Assembly (NCBI GenBank): GCA_030650395.1
Contig: JAUSDY010000012.1
Coordinates: forward strand, 1 to 57,354
Length of the DNA: 57,354 bases
Direction of reading: 5' to 3'
Origin: Acidobacteriota bacterium
GTDB lineage: Bacteria > Acidobacteriota > Vicinamibacteria > Vicinamibacterales > UBA2999
In this document: piece after piece, positions 48,483-57,124 of the stretch
Layout of the letters: each line of letters begins with the position of its first letter
How positions within the stretch are numbered: position 1 is the stretch's first letter
Notes under the pieces: model-generated
Seen by the model: only the letters and a program-made list of their open reading frames with translations
Told to the model about the DNA's origin: nothing
Database searches by the model: none
Position numbers and translations under genes: made by a program

Positions 48483-51326
48483 CTACTGCGGACAGGTGCC
48501 GGCAGGCACGCGGTCTGGTTGAGGCGCGAGGCCCACGGATAGGAACTGCACGGTTGGCGGGTTGGTCGGTGCAAGCGTGATCGCCGCGCGCAGCCGCCCG
48601 CGCTCGCAACTCATTGTCCACTCACCACGCAGTGCGTTTTCCACGCGATCGAACCCCGACCCGGCCGTACAGGCGCCCACCTGCGTACGCAGGGCCTCGA
48701 TCGCCGCTCGCCGCCGCTGCTTGCTTTGATCGAGAAAGAGGTTCTGCGCCGCCACTCGATCCGCGACTGCGTCGTCCCATTTCACGACCAGGCCGGCAAC
48801 CGAATCGCGTGCCGAGGTCAGTGCGGGTGACGGTTCGATCACGCGCGGTCGGAGGCCAGAGGTCCGGGCCAGCATCTCGAGGGCCGCGTCGAACGTGCGG
48901 GGCCAGCTCGTATACGTCAGGTTCCCGAACGCGATCAGGCCGACTCCGAACTCCGGCAGCCACCGCATCTGCGTCCCGAATCCGGGCAAGCCTCCGCCGT
49001 GCGCGACGATGGTCGGGAACTGACAGCTCTGCGTGATCCTGAGGCCGTAGCCGTAGCCGCCGCTGTTGAGCTGCACGCCATTGGCGGTTCTCAATACGAC
49101 GGCCGGCGCCGGCCTCGACACTTGCTGCATCTCGCGCAGCGACGAACGGCGAATCGGCGGGCCCTCGGCGCCGTCGCGCGGCGGCCAAGCCGCGAGGAAC
49201 GCCCCGACGTACTTGCCGAGGTCCGACAGCGTCGTCAGCATGCCGCCCATCGAGCCGAACGAGCCGTTGGCCAACAGCGGTTCGTTCTTCCACTGCGCGT
49301 CTTCCCATCGATATCCGTGTGCCAGCTTGTCCGCGGGCACCTGAGACGGCTCGAGCGTGGTGGAGGCCATGCCCAACGGCGTCAGCACGTGATCGCGGAT
49401 GTACTTCGTATAGGCGCCGGTGCGCGGCGAGCCGGACGGATCGGCAACGTTGGCGACGATGCGGCCGAGGATGGCGAAGCCGAAATTGGAGTACTCGTAG
49501 GCCACACCGGGCGCATTCGAGAACGGGATCCCCGCCCGGATTTGTTCAGACAACCGTGCGTCACTGTTGGCCAGCTGCTGGTCGCCCCACGGGTTGTCCT
49601 CGGGGAACCCTTCCGCGTGCGACATCAGGTGGCGGATGGTGATCCTCGAAGAATCGCTGGTGGGATAGACGAGCGCCCGCATCTCGGGCACGTATTTCTC
49701 CGCAGGATCGTCGAGCGAGAGCTTGCCTTCGTCGCGGAGTTTGAGGATGGCGATCGCGGTGAAGCTCTTCGTCATCGACGCGATGCGAAATACCGTGTCC
49801 GCAGTGACGGGGGCCTTTGACGGCACGTCGCGATACCCGGTCACGCCGGTGTGCGCGAGCTGGCCGTCGATGATGACGCCCCACGCGGCGCCGGGCACGT
49901 GCGCCGACGCGGCGTAGTCGCGGAACAGCCGATCGATCTCCGGAAATGCCGTCGCCAGCTTGGCGCGCCGATCCGGATCGGCGAAGCGCGGCACCGGCGC
50001 CCTGAACGACGTGCTCTGTTGTGACACGCCTGCCGGGCCGACGCCGCCGTCATCGCGCCCGAACGAGCGCGGATAGCCGCCGAGTGAGGCCGGAGCGGGC
50101 GCACCCCGCTTCCCGCCGCTCTGGCGATGGTCGATCCACTGTTCGAGCGCATCCAGCTGCGCACCGATGACTGCGTCGAACTCGGGACCGCCGTGGCCCA
50201 TACCCGGAATGAAGTACACCGCGAGGACTTTCTCGGTATTGCCGACGCCGAGACGACGATCGACCAGCGCCTGATAGCCCTCGGTCTCGCCCGGAGAGAC
50301 GATGGCGTCGAAGGTGCCGTGCATGATGATGATGGGCCGCTTCAAGTCGCCGGTCAGATCGAGTTTGCGCAGTTCCTTCTGAACATGCTTCGGGCTCTTC
50401 AACGGGTCCCACAACTTCAGTTCGTCGTCGGTCAGCACACCGCCGCCGGGATTGAATGTTTCGTCGAACCGCGGCATCGAGTCGCGCAAATAGCCGACAA
50501 AACCGGCGTAGCCGCTCTTCCACAAAGTCTCCGACCCCGCCCGGCGACCAACGTCGAAGGCATGACCGTTCTTCAGCGCCGCTGGAATACTGTAGATCTG
50601 CCGAAGCGTCTGCATTTGTTCGCCGGTCAGCGGCGGCGTCAGCGGAACGAGCCATGGATCCCACTTTGGGTCGGATGCGCGCTTCGCGATGATGTCGTCG
50701 ATGCGCGGCGCGATGACGTCGTAGTTGCGCAGCACCGTAGCGATCGACCCCCACTGGCTGACCTGGGAATTGAATCCAAAACCGGCGATGCCGCCGTCAT
50801 ACAGATCGGGATAGCTCTCCACCATCCACTTGGTGTGGTGGCCGCCGTTCGAGCCGCCCATCATCAGCGTCCGCGATGGTGCTTTCTTGTAATGCGCCGT
50901 CAGTACCTGTTTCGCGTAGAGCGTCAGCTCCCTGATCCGCTGGCGAGACTCGTAATACGTGTCTTCAGGCTCCTTGGCAATCGTGAGCCGGTTCCAGCCC
51001 TCATCGCTCGCAGCGAAGGCGTAGCCTTTCTCGAGAGCGGTCGTCTTGAATGCACCGGTGCTTAGCTCCGTGCCGGAGAACCCGCGCGAATACACCGCCA
51101 GCTTGCCGTTCCAGTTGTCAGGCAGGGCCAGCTGAAACCTGGCGTCGTCGGGAATGACGCCGTGGATGTAGCGATGCGGCACCGGCGTGGCAACGCGCTC
51201 GTCGGTGTCGATCGTCGCTTTGATCGCTGCGGCAGCAGCAACATACAGCGTCAGACAGAAGACGCTGGTAGCAATGGCGCGGTGCGCGCACGGGAGGTGT
51301 GGCATGACTGCGCTGAAGTCTCGCAT
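48483..51326 (-). CDS. Fusion of tannase-like esterase and beta-lactamase-fold hydrolase
   Basis: A 947-residue exported protein (signal around CAHRAIATSVFCLTLYVAAAAA; ATG 51305 is an alternative start). Residues ~45-425 are an alpha/beta hydrolase of the tannase/feruloyl-esterase type: the elbow MMGGSNGGHHTKWMVESYPDLYDGGIAG (Ser ~159), IIIMHGTFDAIVSPGE with an Asp, and YFIPGMGHGG with the His. A Gly/Pro/Ser linker follows at ~425-465. Residues ~470-790 are a serine hydrolase with FRIASMTKSFTA (S-x-x-K, ~515), YEYSNFGFAI (Y-x-N) and VAHGGGLPGFG. The rest is a small C-terminal domain. Both active sites look complete. I know no described family with this order. Confidence 0.88.
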   Translation of the reverse strand: MRDFSAVMPHLPCAHRAIATSVFCLTLYVAAAAAIKATIDTDERVATPVPHRYIHGVIPDDARFQLALPDNWNGKLAVYSRGFSGTELSTGAFKTTALEKGYAFAASDEGWNRLTIAKEPEDTYYESRQRIRELTLYAKQVLTAHYKKAPSRTLMMGGSNGGHHTKWMVESYPDLYDGGIAGFGFNSQVSQWGSIATVLRNYDVIAPRIDDIIAKRASDPKWDPWLVPLTPPLTGEQMQTLRQIYSIPAALKNGHAFDVGRRAGSETLWKSGYAGFVGYLRDSMPRFDETFNPGGGVLTDDELKLWDPLKSPKHVQKELRKLDLTGDLKRPIIIMHGTFDAIVSPGETEGYQALVDRRLGVGNTEKVLAVYFIPGMGHGGPEFDAVIGAQLDALEQWIDHRQSGGKRGAPAPASLGGYPRSFGRDDGGVGPAGVSQQSTSFRAPVPRFADPDRRAKLATAFPEIDRLFRDYAASAHVPGAAWGVIIDGQLAHTGVTGYRDVPSKAPVTADTVFRIASMTKSFTAIAILKLRDEGKLSLDDPAEKYVPEMRALVYPTSDSSRITIRHLMSHAEGFPEDNPWGDQQLANSDARLSEQIRAGIPFSNAPGVAYEYSNFGFAILGRIVANVADPSGSPRTGAYTKYIRDHVLTPLGMASTTLEPSQVPADKLAHGYRWEDAQWKNEPLLANGSFGSMGGMLTTLSDLGKYVGAFLAAWPPRDGAEGPPIRRSSLREMQQVSRPAPAVVLRTANGVQLNSGGYGYGLRITQSCQFPTIVAHGGGLPGFGTQMRWLPEFGVGLIAFGNLTYTSWPRTFDAALEMLARTSGLRPRVIEPSPALTSARDSVAGLVVKWDDAVADRVAAQNLFLDQSKQRRRAAIEALRTQVGACTAGSGFDRVENALRGEWTMSCERGRLRAAITLAPTNPPTVQFLSVGLAPQPDRVPAGTCPQ

Positions 51327-51330
51327 GGAT

Positions 51331-51368
51331 CTAGAGTGCCTAGGGTGCCTGGGGTGCCTAAGGTGCCC
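51331..51368 (+). repeat. AGTGCCTAGG word repeat, left of the epimerase gene
   Basis: Words AGTGCCTAGG, GTGCCTGGG, GTGCCTAAGG, GTGCCCAGG. They overlap the last codons of the epimerase gene (ending LAPTWAP). The copy at 52350-52412 is in opposite orientation, so the pair brackets that gene. Confidence 0.75.
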
Positions 51369-52341
51369 AGGTGGGTGCCAGGATTCGATCTTCCAGCGCG
51401 TAGTCGATCGGGCGCCGCGGTTGCGACTGGTACCAAGCGAATCCGGTACGCAGCGCGGCCTCGAGCGGCGTCGGCGTCACACCGAGTACGCGCCGTGCTT
51501 TGTCGACATTCGCGCTGTACGGCGGCAGATCGAGGTACTCGCCGAAGTACAAGTTGTGGGACCCCGCGAACTGTCCCCCGGCCGCCGCGATCTTGGGGCG
51601 CGCCACCGGCACGAGCGTGGCCTCGACACCCGCCACGCGCGCCAGCAGTTCCACGAAGGTGCGCTGCGTCGGACGCTCGACGTGACCGATGTTGAACGCC
51701 TCGCCTGCGGCCTCCGGCACTTCCATGGCGCGCACGCACGCCTCCGCCACGTCGGAGACGTAGGCCCACGGCATCACGCCGCTGCCGTCCTCTGGCAGGA
51801 TGATCGGCCGGCGATCGAGCAGGCGATCCCAGAAGAATTGTTCGCGGTAGAACGGCTGCCGCGGTCCGTGGACAAACGGGGGCCGGAACGTCGCGACCGG
51901 AAAGCCGGCGTCGGCGTGCATGCGGAACAGCATGCGCTCCGCGGCGACCTTGTGCTGCACGTAGGGGTTCGGACTGTCCTCTGGCGCCAGCGGGTCGCTC
52001 TCGAGGTGGTCCAGCCCCGGCTCGTAGGCGGCAATGCTCGACATGAAGACGTAACGGCGCAGCTGGTCGCCGCAACTGCGCGCCGCGGCCTCGATGTGGC
52101 CGGCTGGGGTGCCTTTCTGCCAGTCGTATGCGAGATCGAACACCGCCTCGAACCGCCCCTGTGACAACAGGGCCGACACCGTCGCGAGATCGCCGCGGTC
52201 TGCCTGCAGATTGCGGACCTCAGCGCCGAGATCATGCCGGTCGCTCCGATGGAGGATGGTGACGTCGTGCCCGCGCGCCGTCAGGCGCCGCACGATCTCG
52301 CGCCCCATGAACTGCGTTCCACCGATGACGAGAATTCGCAT
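51358..52341 (-). CDS. NAD-dependent epimerase/dehydratase family protein
   Basis: A 327-residue Rossmann protein. I start at MRILVIGGTQFMGREIVRRL (52341); ten codons further upstream are repeat-derived. GGTQFMG is the dinucleotide loop, DLAYDWQKG a later loop, YVFMSSIAAYEPG the Ser/Thr region, and NPYVQHKVAAERML the catalytic Tyr-x3-Lys (YVQHK). The short-chain extended family covers sugar epimerases and mRNA-processing-like CSP41 proteins; the substrate is not clear. Inverted GTGCC repeats flank it. Confidence 0.88.
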   Translation of the reverse strand: MRILVIGGTQFMGREIVRRLTARGHDVTILHRSDRHDLGAEVRNLQADRGDLATVSALLSQGRFEAVFDLAYDWQKGTPAGHIEAAARSCGDQLRRYVFMSSIAAYEPGLDHLESDPLAPEDSPNPYVQHKVAAERMLFRMHADAGFPVATFRPPFVHGPRQPFYREQFFWDRLLDRRPIILPEDGSGVMPWAYVSDVAEACVRAMEVPEAAGEAFNIGHVERPTQRTFVELLARVAGVEATLVPVARPKIAAAGGQFAGSHNLYFGEYLDLPPYSANVDKARRVLGVTPTPLEAALRTGFAWYQSQPRRPIDYALEDRILAPTWAP

Positions 52342-52349
52342 GGGCGGCA

Positions 52350-52412
52350 TCAGGGTGGGCACCTTAGGCACCTACCCCTTGGCACTTTAGGCACCCAGGC
52401 ACACTAGGCACT
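52350..52412 (-). repeat. GTGCCTA word repeat, right of the epimerase gene
   Basis: On the minus strand the repeat begins right after the tricorn stop (AACTAAAGTGCCTAG) and continues with GTGCCTGGG, GTGCCTAAAG and GTGCCAAGGGG words up to the epimerase start. Confidence 0.75.
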
Positions 52413-55400
52413 TTAGTTCTGTCCGCCGGGGCGCTTGCCCCACGACGGCGGTGCCGGTTCGGTGGTCCGGCGATCGACCGGTTTCTCCTTCAACAGCCTG
52501 AGCGCTTCGTCGACCGCGCGCTCGAGCTGCGGGTCGCGGCCGGCGATCACATCCTTCGGCCAGTTCTCGACGTCGATGTCGGGAGCCGTGCCTTCGTTTT
52601 CCACCGCCCACTTGCCGTCGCGCGTGAAGAACCCGCCGCGCGGCGCGATCATCGTGCCGCCGTCGATGAAGCCCGGCGTGTCGGCGGTGTGCACGAGCCC
52701 GCCCCAGGTCCGCTTGCCGACGAGCGGCCCGATCTTGCGGTAACGGAACATCCACGGCATCAGGTCGCCGCCCGAGCCGGCCATCTCGTTGACGATCATC
52801 ACCTTCGGTCCCCAGATGCCGGCCGAAGGACTGGTGAAAGGACGACGGTCGCCGGCGACGTTGTTGAAGTAGCCGTCGAAGTCGCGCTGCAGCACGTCGA
52901 TGATGTAGTCGGCCGCGGATCCGCCGCCGTTGTAGCGCTCGTCGATCACGGCGCCCTGCTTGTCTTGCTGCGCGAAGTAATAGCGGTTGAAGCTCTCGTA
53001 GCCGCCCTGGCCGGTATTGGGCACGTAGACGTATGCGATTTGGCCGTTCGATCGCTTGTCGACGAAGCGGCGGTTCTCTTCCACCCACGCGCGGGTGCGC
53101 AACGCCTGCTCGTTGGCCACGGGCACAACGGTCACCTGCCGCGCGCCCTGTGGATCGGGCCGCGAGTTCACGGTGAGCACCGTCTGCCGGTTGGCCGTGC
53201 CGTCGAGCAGCCGGTAGATGCTGTCGGGCGCGACGAGGTTGATGCCGTTGACGGCGAGGATGAAGTCGCCGGCCGAGACGTCGATGCCCGGCGCCGCCAG
53301 CGGCGCGCGCAGCTCGGGGTTCCAGCTCTCGCCGTCGTAGATGCGCGCAATCTTGTAGCGGTTGTTTTGCACGGTCAGATCGGCGCCGAGCAGGCCGCCT
53401 GGCGACGCCGGCACGTCGGGCATCGCGCCGCCGCGCACGTACGAGTGCCCGATGGCGATCTCGGCGCCCATGTTATCGAGCAGGTAATTCAGGTCGGCGC
53501 GGTGCGCGATGTGCGGCAGCATCACGCCGTACATCTCTTTCATGCGCGGCCAGTTGCTGCCGTGCATGTTGGGCACGTAGAGGTAGTCGCGCTGCAGGCG
53601 CCAGCCCTCGTTGAAAATCTGCGCGAATTCCGCTTTTGGATCGAGGTGCATCCGCAGCGTCACGTCGAGCCGCCCGTCGCCGGTCTTGGGTGCGTCCTTA
53701 CCGTCGGCGTCGACCAGAAACAGGGCGGGGCGCGCAGGCGTCGCGGCCGCATTGGGCCCGCCTTGCGGCGCGGGCGTGCGGTAAACGAGCTTCTTGCCAT
53801 CGGCGCTGACCGCGTACTCGCCCACGTTCGAGAGGTAGCTGACGGCCTTGCGGTCGCTCAGCCGGAAGCGATGCAGCGTGTTGCCACGCGTGTCCGGATC
53901 GGTGGGCGCCTGGAGGAAGAACACGCTGCCGGCCACGCCCGCCTTCAGTTGCGCGTACACACGCGTGGGCACGCCCGACACGGTGAGGATGCGCTGCTGA
54001 ATGCCGTCGAAGTCGATTTGCACCGACGGCACGGTGGTGTCTTTGCTTTCTCTCGTCACAGCGGTCGAGACGCCTGGCTCTTCATCGCTCTCGGGGAGCA
54101 ACGGACTGGGATCTGATTTCTTCAGCACGGCCAGGTACAACGCGAAGGTCTCCTGGACGCCGTACGAGGTCATGTCGAGCCACTGCGAGCCGAGGCCAAA
54201 GTTCGTGGAGGCGAGGAACCACAGGTACTTCCCGCTCGCATCCCAGACCGGGAACATCGCGTCGGCTAGGCCATCGGTGACCTGCTTCTTTTCGCCGGTC
54301 TCGACATTCGCCACGACGATCGTGCGATAGAGGGTGTTGAGCCGCGACGCAAACGCGACCCATTTCGAGTCGGGACTCCACGACGGCGCGAGCGTGCGCT
54401 GCGGCACCATCCACGGATCGTTGCCGACGATCTTGGCCTGCCCGGTGGCGACGTCCATCACCCACACGTTCAGATTGGTGTCGGTATAGAGCAGCTTCCT
54501 GGAATCGGGTGACCACACCGGCGTGTAGTAGAACGCCGCTTTCTGGAACGCGATCTCGCGCGGCGGCGCCATGCCGTCCTGTGATTCGATCACCAGCTGG
54601 TACTCGCCGGACTTGTCGCTGAAGTACGAGATCCACTTGCCGTCGGGCGACCACGCCGGCTGGCGCTCAGCGGAGCCGCTCGAATTGGTGATGTTGCGCA
54701 CGTCACCCTTCTCCGCCGGGATCGTGAAAATCTCGCCGCGCGCTTCCACCACCACACGCTTGCCGGTGGCCGACAGGCCCAAGTTGGTCATGCGGCTGGT
54801 GACGTCTTCGAAGCGCGGCATCATCCACGGGAAGTCGCCCGCCGCGGTGATGGTGAGCATCTGGGTCTTGCCGCTCTTGGCGTCGAGCGTGTGGATCCAC
54901 CCCGCCTGTTCGAACACCACCGCGCCGCCGCCGGCATCGAGCGCCTTGACGTCGTAGTCGATGAACTTGGTCCGCTGCGTCAGCGCCTTCGTGCCGGTGT
55001 CGTACGACCACACGTTGGCGATGCCGTCGCGATCCGAGATGAAGAACACTGTGTCGCCCATCCACACCGGATCGACGTCCTTCGAATCGGTCCACGGCGG
55101 CGAGACCAGGTCGAACGTCTTGAGGTCGACGATCCAGACGGGCCGGTTCTGGCCGCCGCGATAGTTGCGGCGCTCCTCATCCCACGATGTGTTCATGCGG
55201 TAGGCGATGCGCTTGCCGTCGGGTGAGATCTTTCCCTGATAGCCGCGCGGCAATGCCATCGGCTCTTCGACGCCGCCCTTGGCCGGCACCGTCCAGAAGC
55301 GCGGCGTCGCATTCGGCGCCGCCGTGGCGCGCGACGAAGCGAACATCACCGCCGCGCCATCCGGAGTCCAGCCCTGCACCTGATCCGCGCCGGGGTGCCA

Positions 55401-55742
55401 CGTCAGCCGCGCCGGCTCGCCGCCTTCGGCGGGCACGGTGTAGACATCGACGTTGCCGCCGTAGTCGCCGCTGAACGCGATCGTCGTGCCGTCTGGCGAA
55501 AACTTCGGGTTCGTCGTCTGGCCCTGAAAGCTAGTGAGCCGTCGGGCGTTGCCGCCCGCGCGCTCGACCACCCAGATGTTGTTGGCGTAGACGAAGGCGA
55601 CGTGCGTGCCGCTCATCGCCGGCGACCGCAGCATCCGCGTCGGCCCGCCGTTGGCGCCGAGCACCGCAGAGCCCGGCGAGGCCGGTAACGACAGGATGGC
55701 GAGGCCACAGAGCAACGAGACGATTCGGCGGGAGTTCGGCAT
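52413..55742 (-). CDS. Exported tricorn-type protease
   Basis: A 1109-residue protein from ATG 55742 (MPNSRRIVSLLCGLAILSLPASPGSA, AAAGG upstream); the longer frame only adds polypyrimidine-tract codons. The N-terminal ~600 residues are two propellers with repeated FSPDG-, SPDGKRIAY-, WSPDGKWISYFSDKSGEYQ- and WSPDSRKLLYT-type units. Then a tricorn core C1 region (AQIFNEGWRLQRDYLYVPNMHG), a PDZ-like part (GIDVSAGDFILAVNGINLV) and an S41-type C2 domain (DERYNGGGSAADYIID, MIVNEMAGSGGDLMPWMF with the Ser nucleophile, RTWGGLVH). The His site reads AIGHSYV where the archaeal enzyme has Ser-His. It is likely a periplasmic peptide-degrading machine. Confidence 0.92.
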   Translation of the reverse strand: MPNSRRIVSLLCGLAILSLPASPGSAVLGANGGPTRMLRSPAMSGTHVAFVYANNIWVVERAGGNARRLTSFQGQTTNPKFSPDGTTIAFSGDYGGNVDVYTVPAEGGEPARLTWHPGADQVQGWTPDGAAVMFASSRATAAPNATPRFWTVPAKGGVEEPMALPRGYQGKISPDGKRIAYRMNTSWDEERRNYRGGQNRPVWIVDLKTFDLVSPPWTDSKDVDPVWMGDTVFFISDRDGIANVWSYDTGTKALTQRTKFIDYDVKALDAGGGAVVFEQAGWIHTLDAKSGKTQMLTITAAGDFPWMMPRFEDVTSRMTNLGLSATGKRVVVEARGEIFTIPAEKGDVRNITNSSGSAERQPAWSPDGKWISYFSDKSGEYQLVIESQDGMAPPREIAFQKAAFYYTPVWSPDSRKLLYTDTNLNVWVMDVATGQAKIVGNDPWMVPQRTLAPSWSPDSKWVAFASRLNTLYRTIVVANVETGEKKQVTDGLADAMFPVWDASGKYLWFLASTNFGLGSQWLDMTSYGVQETFALYLAVLKKSDPSPLLPESDEEPGVSTAVTRESKDTTVPSVQIDFDGIQQRILTVSGVPTRVYAQLKAGVAGSVFFLQAPTDPDTRGNTLHRFRLSDRKAVSYLSNVGEYAVSADGKKLVYRTPAPQGGPNAAATPARPALFLVDADGKDAPKTGDGRLDVTLRMHLDPKAEFAQIFNEGWRLQRDYLYVPNMHGSNWPRMKEMYGVMLPHIAHRADLNYLLDNMGAEIAIGHSYVRGGAMPDVPASPGGLLGADLTVQNNRYKIARIYDGESWNPELRAPLAAPGIDVSAGDFILAVNGINLVAPDSIYRLLDGTANRQTVLTVNSRPDPQGARQVTVVPVANEQALRTRAWVEENRRFVDKRSNGQIAYVYVPNTGQGGYESFNRYYFAQQDKQGAVIDERYNGGGSAADYIIDVLQRDFDGYFNNVAGDRRPFTSPSAGIWGPKVMIVNEMAGSGGDLMPWMFRYRKIGPLVGKRTWGGLVHTADTPGFIDGGTMIAPRGGFFTRDGKWAVENEGTAPDIDVENWPKDVIAGRDPQLERAVDEALRLLKEKPVDRRTTEPAPPSWGKRPGGQN

Positions 55743-55763
55743 ACGAACCTTTCTAACGGACGG

Positions 55764-55957
55764 GGCCGCAGATGACACAGATATCACGGGCCACAGATGA
55801 CGCAGATTACGCAGACTTCTTTCTTTTCTTTCTTTTCTTTCTTTCCGGTCTGCGTAATCCGCGTCATCTGCGGCCGAGTTTGAGAGAATTTTGATCTGTG
55901 TCATCTGCGTCATCTGCGGCCCGTATTTGAGTTGATTGATCTGCGTTATCTGCGGCC
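55764..55957. repeat. GCAGATGACGCAGATTA word hairpin with pyrimidine loop
   Basis: 55791-55816 is almost exactly complementary to 55847-55873 (CCACAGATGACGC... / ...GCGTCATCTGCGG). The loop is about 30 nt of pure TTTCTTTTC-type pyrimidine tract. Two more copies of CATCTGCG/CAGATGAC words follow on each side. The last word contains the stop codon of the gene ending at 55946. Confidence 0.8.
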
Positions 55958-57103
55958 CGAGCCGACGAGTGTGAGCATTTTGGAGCTATCGCCGGTCTTC
56001 ATCGGCGAATACTTCTGTGTGCGGCCGCCGAAACTGTCAGCGATGTAGAGATTGCCCTCGCCATCAACCGAGATCTGGTGCGGCTCCCAGAACTGGCCGG
56101 GCTGCACGCCGTAGGCACCCCACCAATAGAGCCGCTTGCCTTCGGTATCAAACTGCAGCAAGCGCGCGTTGGTGCCGTCGACGACCCACACCCGGTCGTC
56201 GGCGCTGATGAAAATGTCGTTGGGCTGCCGCAGGTTCGGCCAGATATCGAGCACCTTGCCCGCCGCGTCGAATACCTGGATGCGGCGATTCGATCGATCG
56301 GCGACGTAGATGCGGCCGTCTTTGCTGACCGCGATGCCGTGCACGCCGCTCAACTGCCCGGGCCCGGCGCCGCGGGTGCCGAATGACGACACGAATTTGC
56401 CGTCCTTGTCGAACTTCGCAATCCGCGCGTTGCGCAGGCCGTCGGCGACCAGGATCGATCCGTCGGGCAGGAACGCCAGGTCTTGCGGCATCCCGAAATG
56501 CGTCGCGTCCTCGCCGGCGACGCCCGCTTCGCCGAGCGTCAGCACGAGCTGCTTGCCGTCGTTGCTGAACTTGTGGATCTGATGCTTGCCGTCGTTGACG
56601 ACCCAGACGTGCTTCTGCGGATCGTACGGGCTGATCCGAATCTTGTGCGGCCCGCTGCCCTCGAAGAGATGATCCCACTGGGTCCACGCCTCGATCAGCT
56701 TGCCGGTTCGATCGACCACGACCAGGCAGTTGCGGACCTCAGCGGTGGGTTCGGTGGTGCGCTGGCCGAGCGAGCCCCAGATGCCGTTGAAACCACGCGG
56801 CAACGTGTCGGGCAGTTTCAGCTCGCCTCGCGCGCCGATGAAGATGCGGTCGGGCGACTGCGCGACCGCCGGCTGCGATCCCCAGATGTAGCCGGCCTTT
56901 GACCACGGCTGCGGCCAACCCGTGGCAACCTCGTAAGGCCCGGTCTCATCTTCCCCGCCCTTGTCCTGAGCCAGCGCCGGAGCGGCACAGATGAGCACCA
57001 TGAAGATCGCTGGCAGGAATCTGTATCCCGACAAAGTGTGCCTCCCGACAAGAGGTGGCTCCCGACAAGGTGTGCCTCCCGCCAGCGACTCAATATACTT
57101 CAC
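55946..57103 (-). CDS. Secreted NHL-repeat propeller protein
   Basis: A 385-residue protein with signal-like FLPAIFMVLICAAPALAQ. The start is uncertain: ATG 57103 puts repeat-coded residues (GGTPCREPPLVGRHTLSG) before the signal, and a TTG at 57034 or ATG near 57001 would remove them. NHL blades are clear: HKFSNDGKQLVLTLGEAG, GMPQDLAFLPDGSILVADGLRNARIAKFDKDGKFVSSFG, GVHGIAVSKDGRIYVADRSNRRIQVFDAAGKVLDIW, PNDIFISADDRVWVVDGTNARLLQF and PHQISVDGEGNLYIADSFGGRTQKYSP. Similar to peptidyl-hydroxyglycine-lyase-like six-blade proteins; a binding role is likely. No catalytic residues are assigned. Confidence 0.85.
   Translation of the reverse strand: MKYIESLAGGTPCREPPLVGRHTLSGYRFLPAIFMVLICAAPALAQDKGGEDETGPYEVATGWPQPWSKAGYIWGSQPAVAQSPDRIFIGARGELKLPDTLPRGFNGIWGSLGQRTTEPTAEVRNCLVVVDRTGKLIEAWTQWDHLFEGSGPHKIRISPYDPQKHVWVVNDGKHQIHKFSNDGKQLVLTLGEAGVAGEDATHFGMPQDLAFLPDGSILVADGLRNARIAKFDKDGKFVSSFGTRGAGPGQLSGVHGIAVSKDGRIYVADRSNRRIQVFDAAGKVLDIWPNLRQPNDIFISADDRVWVVDGTNARLLQFDTEGKRLYWWGAYGVQPGQFWEPHQISVDGEGNLYIADSFGGRTQKYSPMKTGDSSKMLTLVGSGRR
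57027..57077 (-). repeat. Three tandem 17-bp units at the NHL gene start
   Basis: CCCGACAAAGTGTGCCT, CCCGACAAGAGGTGGCT and CCCGACAAGGTGTGCCT stand head to tail on the plus strand. They cover the 5' end of the NHL gene on the minus strand and may hold its control region rather than code. Confidence 0.7.
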
Positions 57104-57124
57104 GTCGTTGGCGTTGCCGAACGT

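Noticed and set aside
55743-55913. Extension of the tricorn gene encoding KERKERKER
   Set aside because: It is the pyrimidine-tract hairpin translated; the signal peptide begins at 55742.
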